From assembly GCF_008253865.1 (NCBI RefSeq), contig NZ_CP042331.1:372001-436000 (forward strand): a stretch of DNA of 64,000 nt. The letters are read 5' to 3'. Below, piece by piece: positions 8,272-16,286 of this stretch. How positions within the stretch are numbered: the first letter of the stretch is position 1; the number at the start of each line of letters is the position of its first letter. The stretch comes from Bosea sp. F3-2 (GTDB lineage: Bacteria; Pseudomonadota; Alphaproteobacteria; Rhizobiales; Beijerinckiaceae). The notes beneath the pieces were generated by a model. It was not told the origin of the DNA. It made no database searches and worked only from the letters and a program-made list of their open reading frames with translations. Made by a program: the position numbers and the translations under genes.

Positions 8272-8670
8272 ATGTCCAGCACCTGCCACTGCACGCGCCT
8301 GAGGATTGCGACCCGCAAGATTGCGAGCTTGTACGATGCCGCGCTCACGCCGACGGGCATCAACATCGCGCAGTTCGCCCTGCTCAGGCATGTCAGGCGG
8401 CTGCAGCCGGTGAGCCTGACGGAGCTCGGCCGGCACCTCGAACTCGATCGATCGACGATGGGCCGCAATGTCCGCGTCGTCGAGAAGCTCGGCCTCGTCT
8501 CGCTCGGGCGCGGCGAGGATCACCGCGAGGCGGTGGTCACGCTGAGCGAGCAGGGGGAGGCGGTGCTCCGAAAGGCTACGCCCCTCTGGGAGGCCTGCCA
8601 GAACGATATCGTCGGCCGCCTCGGTGCCGAGCGCCTGAAGGCGATCGAGGAGCTGGGGCAGTTGCTCTGA
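8272..8670 (+). CDS. MarR family transcriptional regulator
   Basis: A 132-residue winged-helix regulator. The central segment (AQFALLRHVRRLQPVSLTEL, then LELDRSTMGRNVRVVEKLGL) is the MarR helix-turn-helix. It is followed by the wing (GRGEDHREAVVTLSEQG), where an Asp-His-Arg matches the DxRxxxxxLT consensus. The ATG at 8245 would give nine more residues but has no ribosome-binding site and lies inside the proposed promoter spacer. ATG 8272 lies just after the predicted transcription start and is preferred. The gene is divergent from the VOC/ABC/monooxygenase operon and 46 bases ahead of the MFS gene, so it probably senses a small aromatic or organic ligand handled by these genes. Confidence 0.88.
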   Translation: MSSTCHCTRLRIATRKIASLYDAALTPTGINIAQFALLRHVRRLQPVSLTELGRHLELDRSTMGRNVRVVEKLGLVSLGRGEDHREAVVTLSEQGEAVLRKATPLWEACQNDIVGRLGAERLKAIEELGQLL

Positions 8671-8699
8671 CACATTTAGACAGAAACGGGTAGATACCC
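8668..8699 (+). promoter_or_regulatory. MFS gene promoter with a second copy of the palindromic operator
   Basis: The palindrome GGGTAGATACCC (8688-8699) has perfect arms and contains TAGATA (8691-8696), a plausible -10 box. TGACAC at 8668-8673 lies 17 bases upstream as the -35 box and overlaps the marR stop codon. The motif matches the one in front of marR (GGGCATATACCC) at ten of twelve positions. This gives the permease gene its own promoter, probably repressed by the MarR protein. Confidence 0.5.
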
Positions 8700-8716
8700 A
8701 TAAATTGGACCGAGTC

Positions 8717-10036
8717 ATGTCGCAAAACTCAGTTGCCGGGGATCTGCCGGCGCTTCCACGCTTCTTCGCCGGCCGGGGAATCCACTATGGCTGGGTGGTC
8801 GCGGCGGTCACCTTCCTGACCATGCTGGTGACGGCCGGGGCGGTTGGCGCGCCTGGCGTGCTGATCGGCCCGCTGCAGCAGGAGTTCGGCTGGTCCACCT
8901 CGGATATCTCCTCCGCCTTCGCGATTCGCCTGGTTCTGTTCGGGCTGATCGGGCCATTTGCCGCTGCCTTCATGAACCGCTTCGGCGTCCGGCGCGTCGC
9001 CGCCGTCGCCCTGACGCTGATTGCTGCGGGCGTGCTTGGTTCCTTCGTGATGTCGACGGTCTGGCAGCTCATGCTGTTCTGGGGGATCGTGGTCGGGCTC
9101 GGCACCGGGTTGACGGCGATGGTGCTGGGCGCGACCGTCGCGACACGCTGGTTCTCGGCGCGGCGCGGGCTGGTGGTCGGCCTGCTCACGGCGAGCACGG
9201 CGACGGGTCAGCTCGTCTTCCTGCCCCTGCTCGCCTCGCTGTCGGAGGCGTTCGGCTGGCGCAGTGCGCTCGCCTTCGTGTTGGGCATGCTGCTTCTGGC
9301 GGCCGTCGCCGTGCTGATCCTGATGCGTGACCGGCCGTCCGATATCGGGCTTGCGCCCTATGGCGCGACGGCGCCGGCACCGACCGCTTCGGCGGCAGCT
9401 CCGCAGACGCTCGGCGCGATGCTGGCTTCGCCTCTGATCGCGCTGAAGGATGCTTCGCGCTCCGGCATCTTCTGGGCGCTGTTCGGCACCTTCTTCGTCT
9501 GCGGCGCCAGCACGAACGGGTTGGTACAGACCCATTTCGTTTCGCTCTGCGGCGATTTCGGCATGGCACCGGTGGCCGCAGCCGGGATGCTTGCGATCAT
9601 CGGCATCTTCGACTTCGCCGGCACGGTCGGCTCCGGCTGGCTGTCCGACCGCTTCGACAGCCGCAAGCTGCTGTTCTGGTATTATGGCCTGCGCGGGCTC
9701 TCGCTGATTTACCTGCCCTTCACCAGCTTCAGCTTCTACGAGCTTTCCATTTTCGCGGTGTTCTACGGGCTCGACTGGGTGGCGACCGTCCCGCCAACGG
9801 TCAAGCTCGCGGCAGACCGCTTCGGCGAACGCGCCAACCTCGTCTTCGGCTGGATCTTCGCCGGCCACCAGCTGGGCGCGGCCTTCGCAGCCTGGGGCGC
9901 GGGCTTCAGTCGCACGGTTTATGCGAGCTATCTGCCGGCCTTCTTCATCGCCGGCGTGCTCTGCCTGATCGCAGCGCTCGCCATCGTTTCGGTGCGCGAG
10001 CCGCGCGAGCAGGGGCTCGTCCCGGCGGCTGCATGA
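8717..10036 (+). CDS. MFS transporter
   Basis: A 439-residue major facilitator with about twelve hydrophobic segments. An N-terminal RGIHYGWVVAAVTFL and LQQEFGWS..DIS resemble the monocarboxylate/oxalate-formate antiporter branch. Other visible features are the loop-2/3 region (FMNRFGVRRVA) and the RWFSARRGLVVGL segment typical of that branch. It most likely moves a small organic acid across the inner membrane. ATG 8717 is chosen over an in-frame TTG at 8705, which lies five bases past the operator. The link to the MarR protein through a shared operator motif suggests that it exports or imports the ligand related to the divergent operon. Confidence 0.88.
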   Translation: MSQNSVAGDLPALPRFFAGRGIHYGWVVAAVTFLTMLVTAGAVGAPGVLIGPLQQEFGWSTSDISSAFAIRLVLFGLIGPFAAAFMNRFGVRRVAAVALTLIAAGVLGSFVMSTVWQLMLFWGIVVGLGTGLTAMVLGATVATRWFSARRGLVVGLLTASTATGQLVFLPLLASLSEAFGWRSALAFVLGMLLLAAVAVLILMRDRPSDIGLAPYGATAPAPTASAAAPQTLGAMLASPLIALKDASRSGIFWALFGTFFVCGASTNGLVQTHFVSLCGDFGMAPVAAAGMLAIIGIFDFAGTVGSGWLSDRFDSRKLLFWYYGLRGLSLIYLPFTSFSFYELSIFAVFYGLDWVATVPPTVKLAADRFGERANLVFGWIFAGHQLGAAFAAWGAGFSRTVYASYLPAFFIAGVLCLIAALAIVSVREPREQGLVPAAA

Positions 10037-10079
10037 CTGTTGACGTTGCCATGCCGGCCGGCGCGCATATCTACGGATC

Positions 10080-11549
10080 ATGATCGCGATTCCATTCGAC
10101 AACTCCTATGCGCGCCTGCCGGAGCGCTTCTACGCCGCGGTCAATCCGACCGCGGTCGCTGCGCCCCGTCTGGTCAAGCTGAACGAGGCATTGGCGCGGC
10201 AGCTCGGCCTCGATCCGGACTGGCTGAAGGGGCCGGACGGCCTGGCCATGCTGGCCGGGAACAGCCTCGTCGAAGGGACGACCCCGATCGCGACGGCCTA
10301 TGCCGGGCATCAGTTCGGCGGGTTCAGCCCGCAGCTCGGCGACGGGCGGGCGATCCTGCTGGGCGAGGTGGTGGACCGCGACGGCCAGCGCCGCGACATC
10401 CAGCTCAAGGGAGCTGGGCCGACACCGTTCTCGCGGCGCGGCGACGGACGGGCGGCGCTGGGGCCGGTGCTGCGCGAATACATCATCAGCGAAGCGATGG
10501 CCGCGCTCGGCGTGCCGACGACGCGGGCGCTCGCCGCGGTGCTGACCGGCGAAACCGTCCGGCGCGAGACGCTGCTGCCCGGCGCCATCCTGACCCGTAT
10601 CGCCGCCAGCCATATCCGGATCGGGACGTTTCAGTTCTTTGCCGCCCGCCGCGATGTCGAGGCGCTGCGGCTCCTCGCCGACCACGTCATCGCCCGGCAT
10701 TACCCGCAAGTGGCGGAGAGTGAGGCACCCTACCTCGCCTTGCTCGAAGCGGTGGTTGCCGCGCAGGCCGATCTCGTCGCGCGCTGGATGCTGATCGGCT
10801 TCATCCATGGCGTGATGAACACCGACAATATGTCGATCGCCGGCGAGACGATCGACTATGGCCCCTGCGCCTTCATGGACAACTATGACCCCGCCACGGT
10901 CTTCAGCTCGATCGACGAATACGGCCGCTATGCCTATGGCAACCAGCCGCCGATCGCGCTCTGGAACCTGACGCGTTTCGCCGAGGCGCTGCTGCCGCTC
11001 CTGGCAGAGGACCAGGAGAAGGCCGTCGCGGTCGCGCAGGACGCGGTCAACCGTTTCAACGAGCTCTTCCAGGCCAGTCTGATCGCTGGCTTCCGCCGCA
11101 AGCTCGGCCTTTACATGGAAGCGCCGGACGACGTCCTGCTCATCAAGGCGCTGCTCGATACGATGCAGCGCGGGCAGACGGATTTCACGCTGACCTTCCG
11201 GCGGCTCAGCGACGATGCTGTTGGCAATGGCCAGAGTTGCCGCGAGCTCTTCACCAGCCCCGGCGCGTTCGACGATTGGCACGGCGGCTGGCAGCAGCGG
11301 CTGCTGCAGGAGAGCCTATCCGCGGAAGAGCGCCAGCGCGCGATGCGAAGCGTCAATCCGCTGTTCATTCCGCGGAACCACCGCGTCGAGGCGGTGATCC
11401 AGGCGGCCGTGGAGCGGGATGATCTGGCGCCATTCGAGGAATTGCTGGCCGTTCTGGCGAAGCCCTATGACGAGCAGCCGGGCCGGGAGGCGTACACCCA
11501 GCCGCCGGCCGCGCATGAGCGCGTGCTGGCAACCTTCTGCGGCACCTAG
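10080..11549 (+). CDS. selO: Protein adenylyltransferase SelO (pseudokinase fold)
   Basis: A 489-residue SelO/YdiU family protein. These pseudokinases transfer AMP from ATP to Ser, Thr or Tyr of target proteins, with a link to redox homeostasis. Visible motifs are HQFGGFSPQLGDGRA (residues 77-91), the ATP-binding Lys110 in QLKGAGPTPFSRR, and GVMNTDNMSI (244-253), in which Asp249 corresponds to the catalytic Asp and Asn250 to the metal ligand. Asp259 in IDYGP is the second metal ligand. The protein ends CGT: the cysteine at the third-last position matches the selenocysteine of vertebrate SELENOO. The TAG stop lies inside a CTAG tetramer that bounds a palindromic repeat. Confidence 0.95.
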   Translation: MIAIPFDNSYARLPERFYAAVNPTAVAAPRLVKLNEALARQLGLDPDWLKGPDGLAMLAGNSLVEGTTPIATAYAGHQFGGFSPQLGDGRAILLGEVVDRDGQRRDIQLKGAGPTPFSRRGDGRAALGPVLREYIISEAMAALGVPTTRALAAVLTGETVRRETLLPGAILTRIAASHIRIGTFQFFAARRDVEALRLLADHVIARHYPQVAESEAPYLALLEAVVAAQADLVARWMLIGFIHGVMNTDNMSIAGETIDYGPCAFMDNYDPATVFSSIDEYGRYAYGNQPPIALWNLTRFAEALLPLLAEDQEKAVAVAQDAVNRFNELFQASLIAGFRRKLGLYMEAPDDVLLIKALLDTMQRGQTDFTLTFRRLSDDAVGNGQSCRELFTSPGAFDDWHGGWQQRLLQESLSAEERQRAMRSVNPLFIPRNHRVEAVIQAAVERDDLAPFEELLAVLAKPYDEQPGREAYTQPPAAHERVLATFCGT

Positions 11550-11707
11550 AGCCTGCTGATTTTACGCGGAAACACGCCGTCATCCCGGGCTTGACCCGGG
11601 ATCCATGCCAGAGCGCTTCCCGACAAAGGTTCAGGCATGGATCCCGGCTCTCCGCTTCGCTCCGGCCGGGATGACCCGCGCTTCCACCAAAACGCAGCAT
11701 GCTCTAG
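11546..11707. repeat. Palindromic intergenic repeat, family A copy 2, CTAG-bounded
   Basis: The core palindrome 11579-11675 (GTCATCCCGGG ... CGGGATGAC) is closely similar to the copy at 433-528. Here the outer ends are also inverted repeats: CTAGAGCCTGCTG at the left and CAGCATGCTCTAG at the right, both ending in CTAG. The selO stop codon lies in the left CTAG. It occupies most of the 223-base gap between selO and the convergent ABC ATPase gene, where it could act as a bidirectional hairpin. Confidence 0.85.
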
Positions 11708-11772
11708 CGTTTTGTGCTTCCTGCGATGATCCGAGTTTGCGGGCCGCTGTCGGCGAGACAGCGGCAGCTTTG

Positions 11773-12474
11773 TCAGTGCTGGCCGAGATAGAGTTCGGCT
11801 GCCTTCGGATCGTCGAGCAGGCTTTGGGCGGGGCCCGCGAGCGCGACCTTGCCGCCGTCAAGGATGCAGCCATTGTCGGAGATCGCGAGCGACTGGCGAG
11901 CACGCTGCTCGACCACCAGAACCGAGACGCCGAGTTCGGGCAGGCGCTTGATCAGCGCGAAGGCCTCGGCCACCTTGGCGGGGGCGAGGGCCGCTGTCGG
12001 CTCGTCGAGGATCATCAGGCGCGGGCGCGTCATCAGGGCGCGGGCGAAGGCGAGCTGCTGGCGCTCGCCACCGGAGAGCGACCCGGCACGGGCGCGCTTG
12101 CGTTCACCGAGCAACGGAAACGCCTCGAACAGCTCGCGGATCCGCTGCGCCTGATCGCGCACGCCGACGACGACCTGCAGGTTCTCCAGGATGCTCATCG
12201 AGCCGAAGACGTTGGCGACCTGCGGGACGTAGCCGATGCCGGCCGCGATACGGTCTTCCGTTGCGAGCGGAAGCAGGTCGCGCCCCTCGAACTGGATGCC
12301 GCCGGAGACGCGCGGCAGCAGGCCGACGATCGCCTTCGCCAATGTCGATTTGCCGGCGCCGTTGGTGCCGGCGACGGTCAGGATCTCGCCGTTCTGCAGC
12401 GACAGCGAGATGCCGTTGAGGATGTCGACCTCGCCGTAGCCGCCGCGGACGTCCTTGATTTCAAGCAGCGTCAC
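11773..12474 (-). CDS. HAAT-family ABC importer ATP-binding protein, LivF-like
   Basis: A 233-residue ABC ATPase of the branched-chain amino-acid/amide (HAAT) type. Walker A is GTNGAGKST (36-44) with Thr at the second position where Pro or Arg is usual. The Q-loop is GYVPQ, the signature LSGGERQ, and Walker B LMILDEPTAAL. The family-typical end of Walker B (LAP) and the VEQ motif are present. It pairs with the LivG-like ATPase whose gene overlaps it by four bases. It is the last gene of the tetR-amidohydrolase-importer operon; the convergent selO gene and a palindromic repeat lie beyond. Confidence 0.92.
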   Translation of the reverse strand: MTLLEIKDVRGGYGEVDILNGISLSLQNGEILTVAGTNGAGKSTLAKAIVGLLPRVSGGIQFEGRDLLPLATEDRIAAGIGYVPQVANVFGSMSILENLQVVVGVRDQAQRIRELFEAFPLLGERKRARAGSLSGGERQQLAFARALMTRPRLMILDEPTAALAPAKVAEAFALIKRLPELGVSVLVVEQRARQSLAISDNGCILDGGKVALAGPAQSLLDDPKAAELYLGQH

Positions 12475-13229
12475 GACACGCCTCCGAGATAGGCTTCGCG
12501 CACGACCGGGTCTTCGAGGACGGCGGCGGGCGCACCCTCGGCCAGAACCTTGCCGCGATCCATGACGGCGAGCCGCGGCACGAGCCGGGTCAGCGCCTCC
12601 AGATCGTGCTCGATGATGACGAAGCCGATGCCGCGCGCGTTCAGCTCCTCGATCCGCTCCATGATCTCGCCGATCAGCACCGGGTTGACGCCGGCGAAGG
12701 GCTCGTCGAGCAGGATGAGCTTGGGCTCGACCATCAGGGCGCGCCCGAGTTCGAGGAGCTTCTTCTGGCCGCCGGAGAGCTTGCCGGAAGGCACGTCGGC
12801 GACCTTGCCGAGCTTGAGAAAGGCGATGGTGCGCTCGACGGTCTCGGCGATCGCCGCTTCTTCCTTGCGGACCTGGCCAGGGCGGAAAAAGAGGCCGAGC
12901 AGGCTCTCGCCGGTCTGATCGGGGGCGGAGGCCATCAGGTTCTCGCGCACCGTCAGATGCGAGAACTCGCGCGGAACCTGGAAGGTGCGAACCATGCCGG
13001 CGCGGGCGCGTTGCGGCGGGGACAGAGAGTCGATCGAATCACCGTTCAGCCGGATCTCGCCTGCATCGGCCGGGACGAAGCCGGAGATGACGGAGAAAAG
13101 CGTCGACTTGCCGGCGCCGTTCGGGCCGATGATCCCGAACAGCGCATCGGTCTCGATGGTGAGGCGCACGCCGTCGAGGGCCTGGAAGCCGCCGAAGGAC
13201 TTGGTGATGTCGCGGATTTCGAGGCTCAT
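12471..13229 (-). CDS. HAAT-family ABC importer ATP-binding protein, LivG-like
   Basis: A 252-residue ATPase. Walker A GPNGAGKST at 36-44, the LivG-type segment RTFQVPREFSHLTVRENL, an LSGGQKKLLELGRALM signature, Walker B LILLDEPFAGVNP, and FVIIEHD near the C-terminus. These place it in the branched-chain amino-acid/amide/urea branch and not with other importers. The start overlaps the LivM-like gene by four bases. It energises uptake of an unknown amide or amino-acid-like ligand. Confidence 0.93.
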   Translation of the reverse strand: MSLEIRDITKSFGGFQALDGVRLTIETDALFGIIGPNGAGKSTLFSVISGFVPADAGEIRLNGDSIDSLSPPQRARAGMVRTFQVPREFSHLTVRENLMASAPDQTGESLLGLFFRPGQVRKEEAAIAETVERTIAFLKLGKVADVPSGKLSGGQKKLLELGRALMVEPKLILLDEPFAGVNPVLIGEIMERIEELNARGIGFVIIEHDLEALTRLVPRLAVMDRGKVLAEGAPAAVLEDPVVREAYLGGVS

Positions 13230-14110
13230 CGCTTGGTGTAATCCCCCATGAGCCCCTGCGGCCGATAGATGATGAACAGGATCAGCAGCAGGCCGACGAG
13301 CCCGATCCGGACCGAGGCCATGTCGACCTCGGAAATGCCGGGCACGATATCGCGGATGAAGCGCGAGCCTTCGAGGAAGACCATCAGGATCACCGAGCCG
13401 ATCACCGCGCCGGAGACGCGGCCGACGCCGCCCATGATGATCGCCATCCAGACATAGAAGGTGACGAGCGGGATGTACTGCTCGGGCACGATGTAGGTGA
13501 TGTAGTGGGCGTAGAAGGCGCCGGCGATGCCGGCCAGAGCCGCGCCGACCACGAGCACCTGGATCTTGAAGCGCGGCGGGTCCTTGCCCAGCGCCTGCAC
13601 CGCCTCTTCATTGTCGCGGATCGCCTCGATGATGCGGCCGAAGGGCGAGCGGGCGATCCGGAGGATCATCCAGGCGGCGACCACGGTGACGGCCAGTATG
13701 GTGGCGAAGGTGGCGAGCTGCCCGGCCGCACCGCCGAGGCCGGAATAGAGCCGCGGAATGCCGGGGATGCCCTGCACGCCCTTGGTCAGCCAGCGCTCGC
13801 TCGTCAGCACGATGCGCACGACCTCCGAGAAGCCAAGCGTGACGATGGCGAAGTAGTCATCACGCAGGCGCAGCGAGACCAGGCCGATCGGCCAGGCCGC
13901 TACGCCGGCGAGGAGGGCCGCGCCCGCAAAGCCGACGATGAACGGCGCGCCGTTCAGCACGAGCAGCGCGCTGGTATAGGCGCCGATCGCGAAAAAGCCG
14001 ACATGGCCGAAGTTGATCAGGCCGGTGAGCCCGTATTGCAGCGTCAGCCCGAGGCTGAGCAGGACGTAGATCAGCGCGATGATGCCGATCGCGACGAGAT
14101 AGGCTTCCAT
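13226..14110 (-). CDS. HAAT-family ABC importer permease, LivM-like
   Basis: A 294-residue permease with eight to nine hydrophobic segments. It starts MEAYLVAIGIIALIYVLLSL and has the family signature LTLQYGLTGLINFGHVGFFAIGAYTSA (residues about 23-50). The EAA-like coupling segment is IIEAIRDNEEAVQALG. ATG 14110 is preferred because the signature starts immediately after it and because it overlaps the preceding permease gene. The frame remains open to 14740 only as an out-of-frame shadow of that gene. It pairs with the LivH-like permease. Confidence 0.92.
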   Translation of the reverse strand: MEAYLVAIGIIALIYVLLSLGLTLQYGLTGLINFGHVGFFAIGAYTSALLVLNGAPFIVGFAGAALLAGVAAWPIGLVSLRLRDDYFAIVTLGFSEVVRIVLTSERWLTKGVQGIPGIPRLYSGLGGAAGQLATFATILAVTVVAAWMILRIARSPFGRIIEAIRDNEEAVQALGKDPPRFKIQVLVVGAALAGIAGAFYAHYITYIVPEQYIPLVTFYVWMAIIMGGVGRVSGAVIGSVILMVFLEGSRFIRDIVPGISEVDMASVRIGLVGLLLILFIIYRPQGLMGDYTKR

Positions 14111-14973
14111 CAGCGCACTCCCTCGACGCGGCCGAACAATCCGCGCGGCCTGACCAGCAGGACGGCGAGCATGATCAGGAAGGCGATGGCGATCTTGTAG
14201 GTGAAGCCGACGAAGGGGGTCGAAACCTCCTGCATCGCGCCGAGGATGAGCCCGGCGACGACCGCGCCGACCGGCGAGCCGATGCCGCCGAGGATCGCCG
14301 CGGTGAAGGCGGGCAGCAGCATTTCCCAACCGAATTCGGGCGTCACGATCGTCTTCATGCCGAGCATCATCCCGGCGATGCCGGCGACGGCGCCGGCGAG
14401 CAACCAGAGTGCGATCATGACGCGGCCCGGGCGGATGCCGGAGACGCGGGCGAGGTCGCGGTTGTCGGCGACGGCACGCATCTGCCGCCCAATCGCGGTG
14501 AGGTAGAGCAGGCCGAAGACGGCGATCAGGGTGACGAGCGCGACCAGCGCCATCTGCAGGTCGAGCGGCAGGATGCGCAAGCCACCGAACAGGTAGGGGC
14601 GCGAGAGCGGCACCTGAAACACCTGCTGGCCATGGCCGAAGGCGACGCCGAGCGCGGCCCGCAGCACGAAGGCGATGCCGATCGAGGCGACGAGGAGCGC
14701 GACGACGGAACGGTTGGCGAGCTTCCGGAACACGCTCCAATAGGCGAGGAGCAGCACGATGCCCGTCGCGCCGGCCGCGCCGAGCCCGGCAACAATGAAG
14801 GAGCCGCTGGCCTTGTGGGCTGCCAGCGCCGCATAGGCGCCGAGCGTCATGGAGTCACCGGTCGCGGCATTCGGAAAGCGCGCGATCCCGAAGACGAGCG
14901 TGATCGAGAGTGCCGCCAGGCCGATGACGAGGCCCTGGAACAGCCCGTTTACGAAAAGCTGAGCATAGAACAT
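14110..14973 (-). CDS. HAAT-family ABC importer permease, LivH-like
   Basis: A 287-residue permease starting MFYAQLFVNGLFQGLVIGLAAL. It shows the LivH-type ITLVFGIARFPNAATGDSMTLGAY region, where the usual Asn-Phe-Ala-His is replaced by Pro-Asn-Ala-Ala. The coupling loop contains RQMRAVADNRDLARVSGI. The C-terminal half carries FGWEMLLPAFTAAILGGIG, a segment common to LivH and LivM. ATG 14973 is chosen; an upstream GC-rich extension of 18 residues crosses a hairpin and is not coding-like. The gap to the binding-protein gene (74 bases) contains an attenuator-like stem. Confidence 0.92.
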   Translation of the reverse strand: MFYAQLFVNGLFQGLVIGLAALSITLVFGIARFPNAATGDSMTLGAYAALAAHKASGSFIVAGLGAAGATGIVLLLAYWSVFRKLANRSVVALLVASIGIAFVLRAALGVAFGHGQQVFQVPLSRPYLFGGLRILPLDLQMALVALVTLIAVFGLLYLTAIGRQMRAVADNRDLARVSGIRPGRVMIALWLLAGAVAGIAGMMLGMKTIVTPEFGWEMLLPAFTAAILGGIGSPVGAVVAGLILGAMQEVSTPFVGFTYKIAIAFLIMLAVLLVRPRGLFGRVEGVR

Positions 14974-15013
14974 GGAGCTACCTGCTCGGGCATCGCCGCG
15001 GCCGGAGCCAGCG

Positions 15014-15041
15014 GCCCCTGCAGGCACAGGCCTGCAGGGGC
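15014..15041 (-). terminator. Intercistronic stem-loop between binding-protein and permease genes
   Basis: A perfect 11-bp stem (GCCCCTGCAGG with CCTGCAGGGGC, six-base loop) lies directly behind the binding-protein stop codon on the minus strand. There is no T-tract. This is the usual place for a structure that protects the binding-protein message and lowers permease expression, so partial termination or 3'-end stabilisation is likelier than full termination. Confidence 0.5.
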
Positions 15042-15047
15042 GATGCG

Positions 15048-16268
15048 TCAGACGTTGACGACGTAGCGCCGGTTGAGCTTGCCGCCTTCGATGAAGAAGA
15101 CGCCGAAGGACGGGGAGACGTCGCCGTACTGGTCGAAATCCAGCACGGAGGACGCGCCCTCGTAGTTGATCTTGCCCTTCTTCAGCGCGTCCTTGCCCTC
15201 GGCGTAGCTGTAGACCTTCGTGCCGTCGGGATTGGAGACCTCGCGGATCTTGGCGTTGATCGCGGCCGTCTCGGTGGAGCCGGCGGCCTCGATCGCCAGG
15301 GCGAGCGCATGGACCATGTCCCAGGTCATGGCGCTGAAGATGTTCGACTGCCCGGACTGTCCGGTCGTCTTTTCATAGACCTCGGCATAGGCCTTGAAGG
15401 ACGGCGCCGTTTCGTTGGAGATCGAGTCGACCGAGATCACGCCCTCGACGACCTCCGGGCCGGTCGCCTTGACCAGATCGGGATTGGCGGCCCAGCCGGG
15501 GATGATCCACTTGACCGGCTGGCCGGTCTGGAACCATTCGCGCATGATGATCGTGGTGTCCGACAGGTAGGAGCCGGTGACGATCACATCCGGGTTGGCG
15601 GCGAGGATCTTCTGCAGCTCGGAGCGGTAGGATGCCTGGTTCGGTTCGTAGACGACGCTCTCGACGACCTTGTTGCCCTTGGCTTCCCAGGCCTTGCGGA
15701 AGCCCTCGGTGTTGCCGATGCCGGAGGCGTTGTTGAACGCCATGGTGGCGGGGCGCTTGAAGCCTTCCTTCACGCAGATCTCGGCGAAGGCCTTGCCGAA
15801 GCGGTCATTGGTGGCCTGGAAGCGGTAGGCCAGGCCCTTGGCATTGGCGGGCGGCACGGAGAGCGCCGGAGCGCCCGAGGTGTTCATCATGATGATGTTG
15901 GCGTCGTTGGTCAGCGGCAGCACCGCCAGCGAGACGCCGGACGACCACGTCCCCATCAGCGCCTGGACCTTGTTGACGTCGATCAGCTTCTTGGCGGCGA
16001 GCACGCCGGCCTGCGGGCTGGTCTGATCGTCCTCGGCGACGACCTCGATCTTGCGGCCGGCAGCGCCGCCAGCGGCGTTCACGATCTCGGCGGCGGCGAT
16101 GATCATCTTCTGCATGCCGGAGCCGTAGGGGCTGCCGGCGCCCGTCACCGGGCAGAGCGCGCCGATGCGGAAGACACCCTGCGACTGTGCGCGCAGGACG
16201 GAAGGCGCTGCGATCAGTGCAGAGGCGGCACCGAGCGTGCCGATGAACTGACGACGGTTGGTGGTCAT
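15048..16268 (-). CDS. HAAT-family ABC importer substrate-binding protein
   Basis: A 406-residue periplasmic binding protein (Peripla_BP_6, leucine/amide type). The N-terminus MTTNRRQFIGTLGAASALIAAP is a textbook twin-arginine signal (NRRQFIG), with likely cleavage after VLRAQ. The mature protein begins FRIGALCPVTGAGSPYG, the ligand-binding first strand and loop of the family, followed by EDDQTSPQAGV and MNTSGAP. The substrate is not known. The upstream amidohydrolase gene suggests an amide, lactam or cyclic nitrogen compound. It follows that gene after 18 bases and is clearly in the same operon. Confidence 0.94.
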   Translation of the reverse strand: MTTNRRQFIGTLGAASALIAAPSVLRAQSQGVFRIGALCPVTGAGSPYGSGMQKMIIAAAEIVNAAGGAAGRKIEVVAEDDQTSPQAGVLAAKKLIDVNKVQALMGTWSSGVSLAVLPLTNDANIIMMNTSGAPALSVPPANAKGLAYRFQATNDRFGKAFAEICVKEGFKRPATMAFNNASGIGNTEGFRKAWEAKGNKVVESVVYEPNQASYRSELQKILAANPDVIVTGSYLSDTTIIMREWFQTGQPVKWIIPGWAANPDLVKATGPEVVEGVISVDSISNETAPSFKAYAEVYEKTTGQSGQSNIFSAMTWDMVHALALAIEAAGSTETAAINAKIREVSNPDGTKVYSYAEGKDALKKGKINYEGASSVLDFDQYGDVSPSFGVFFIEGGKLNRRYVVNV

Positions 16269-16286
16269 GGCCTGTTCCCTTGTTGG

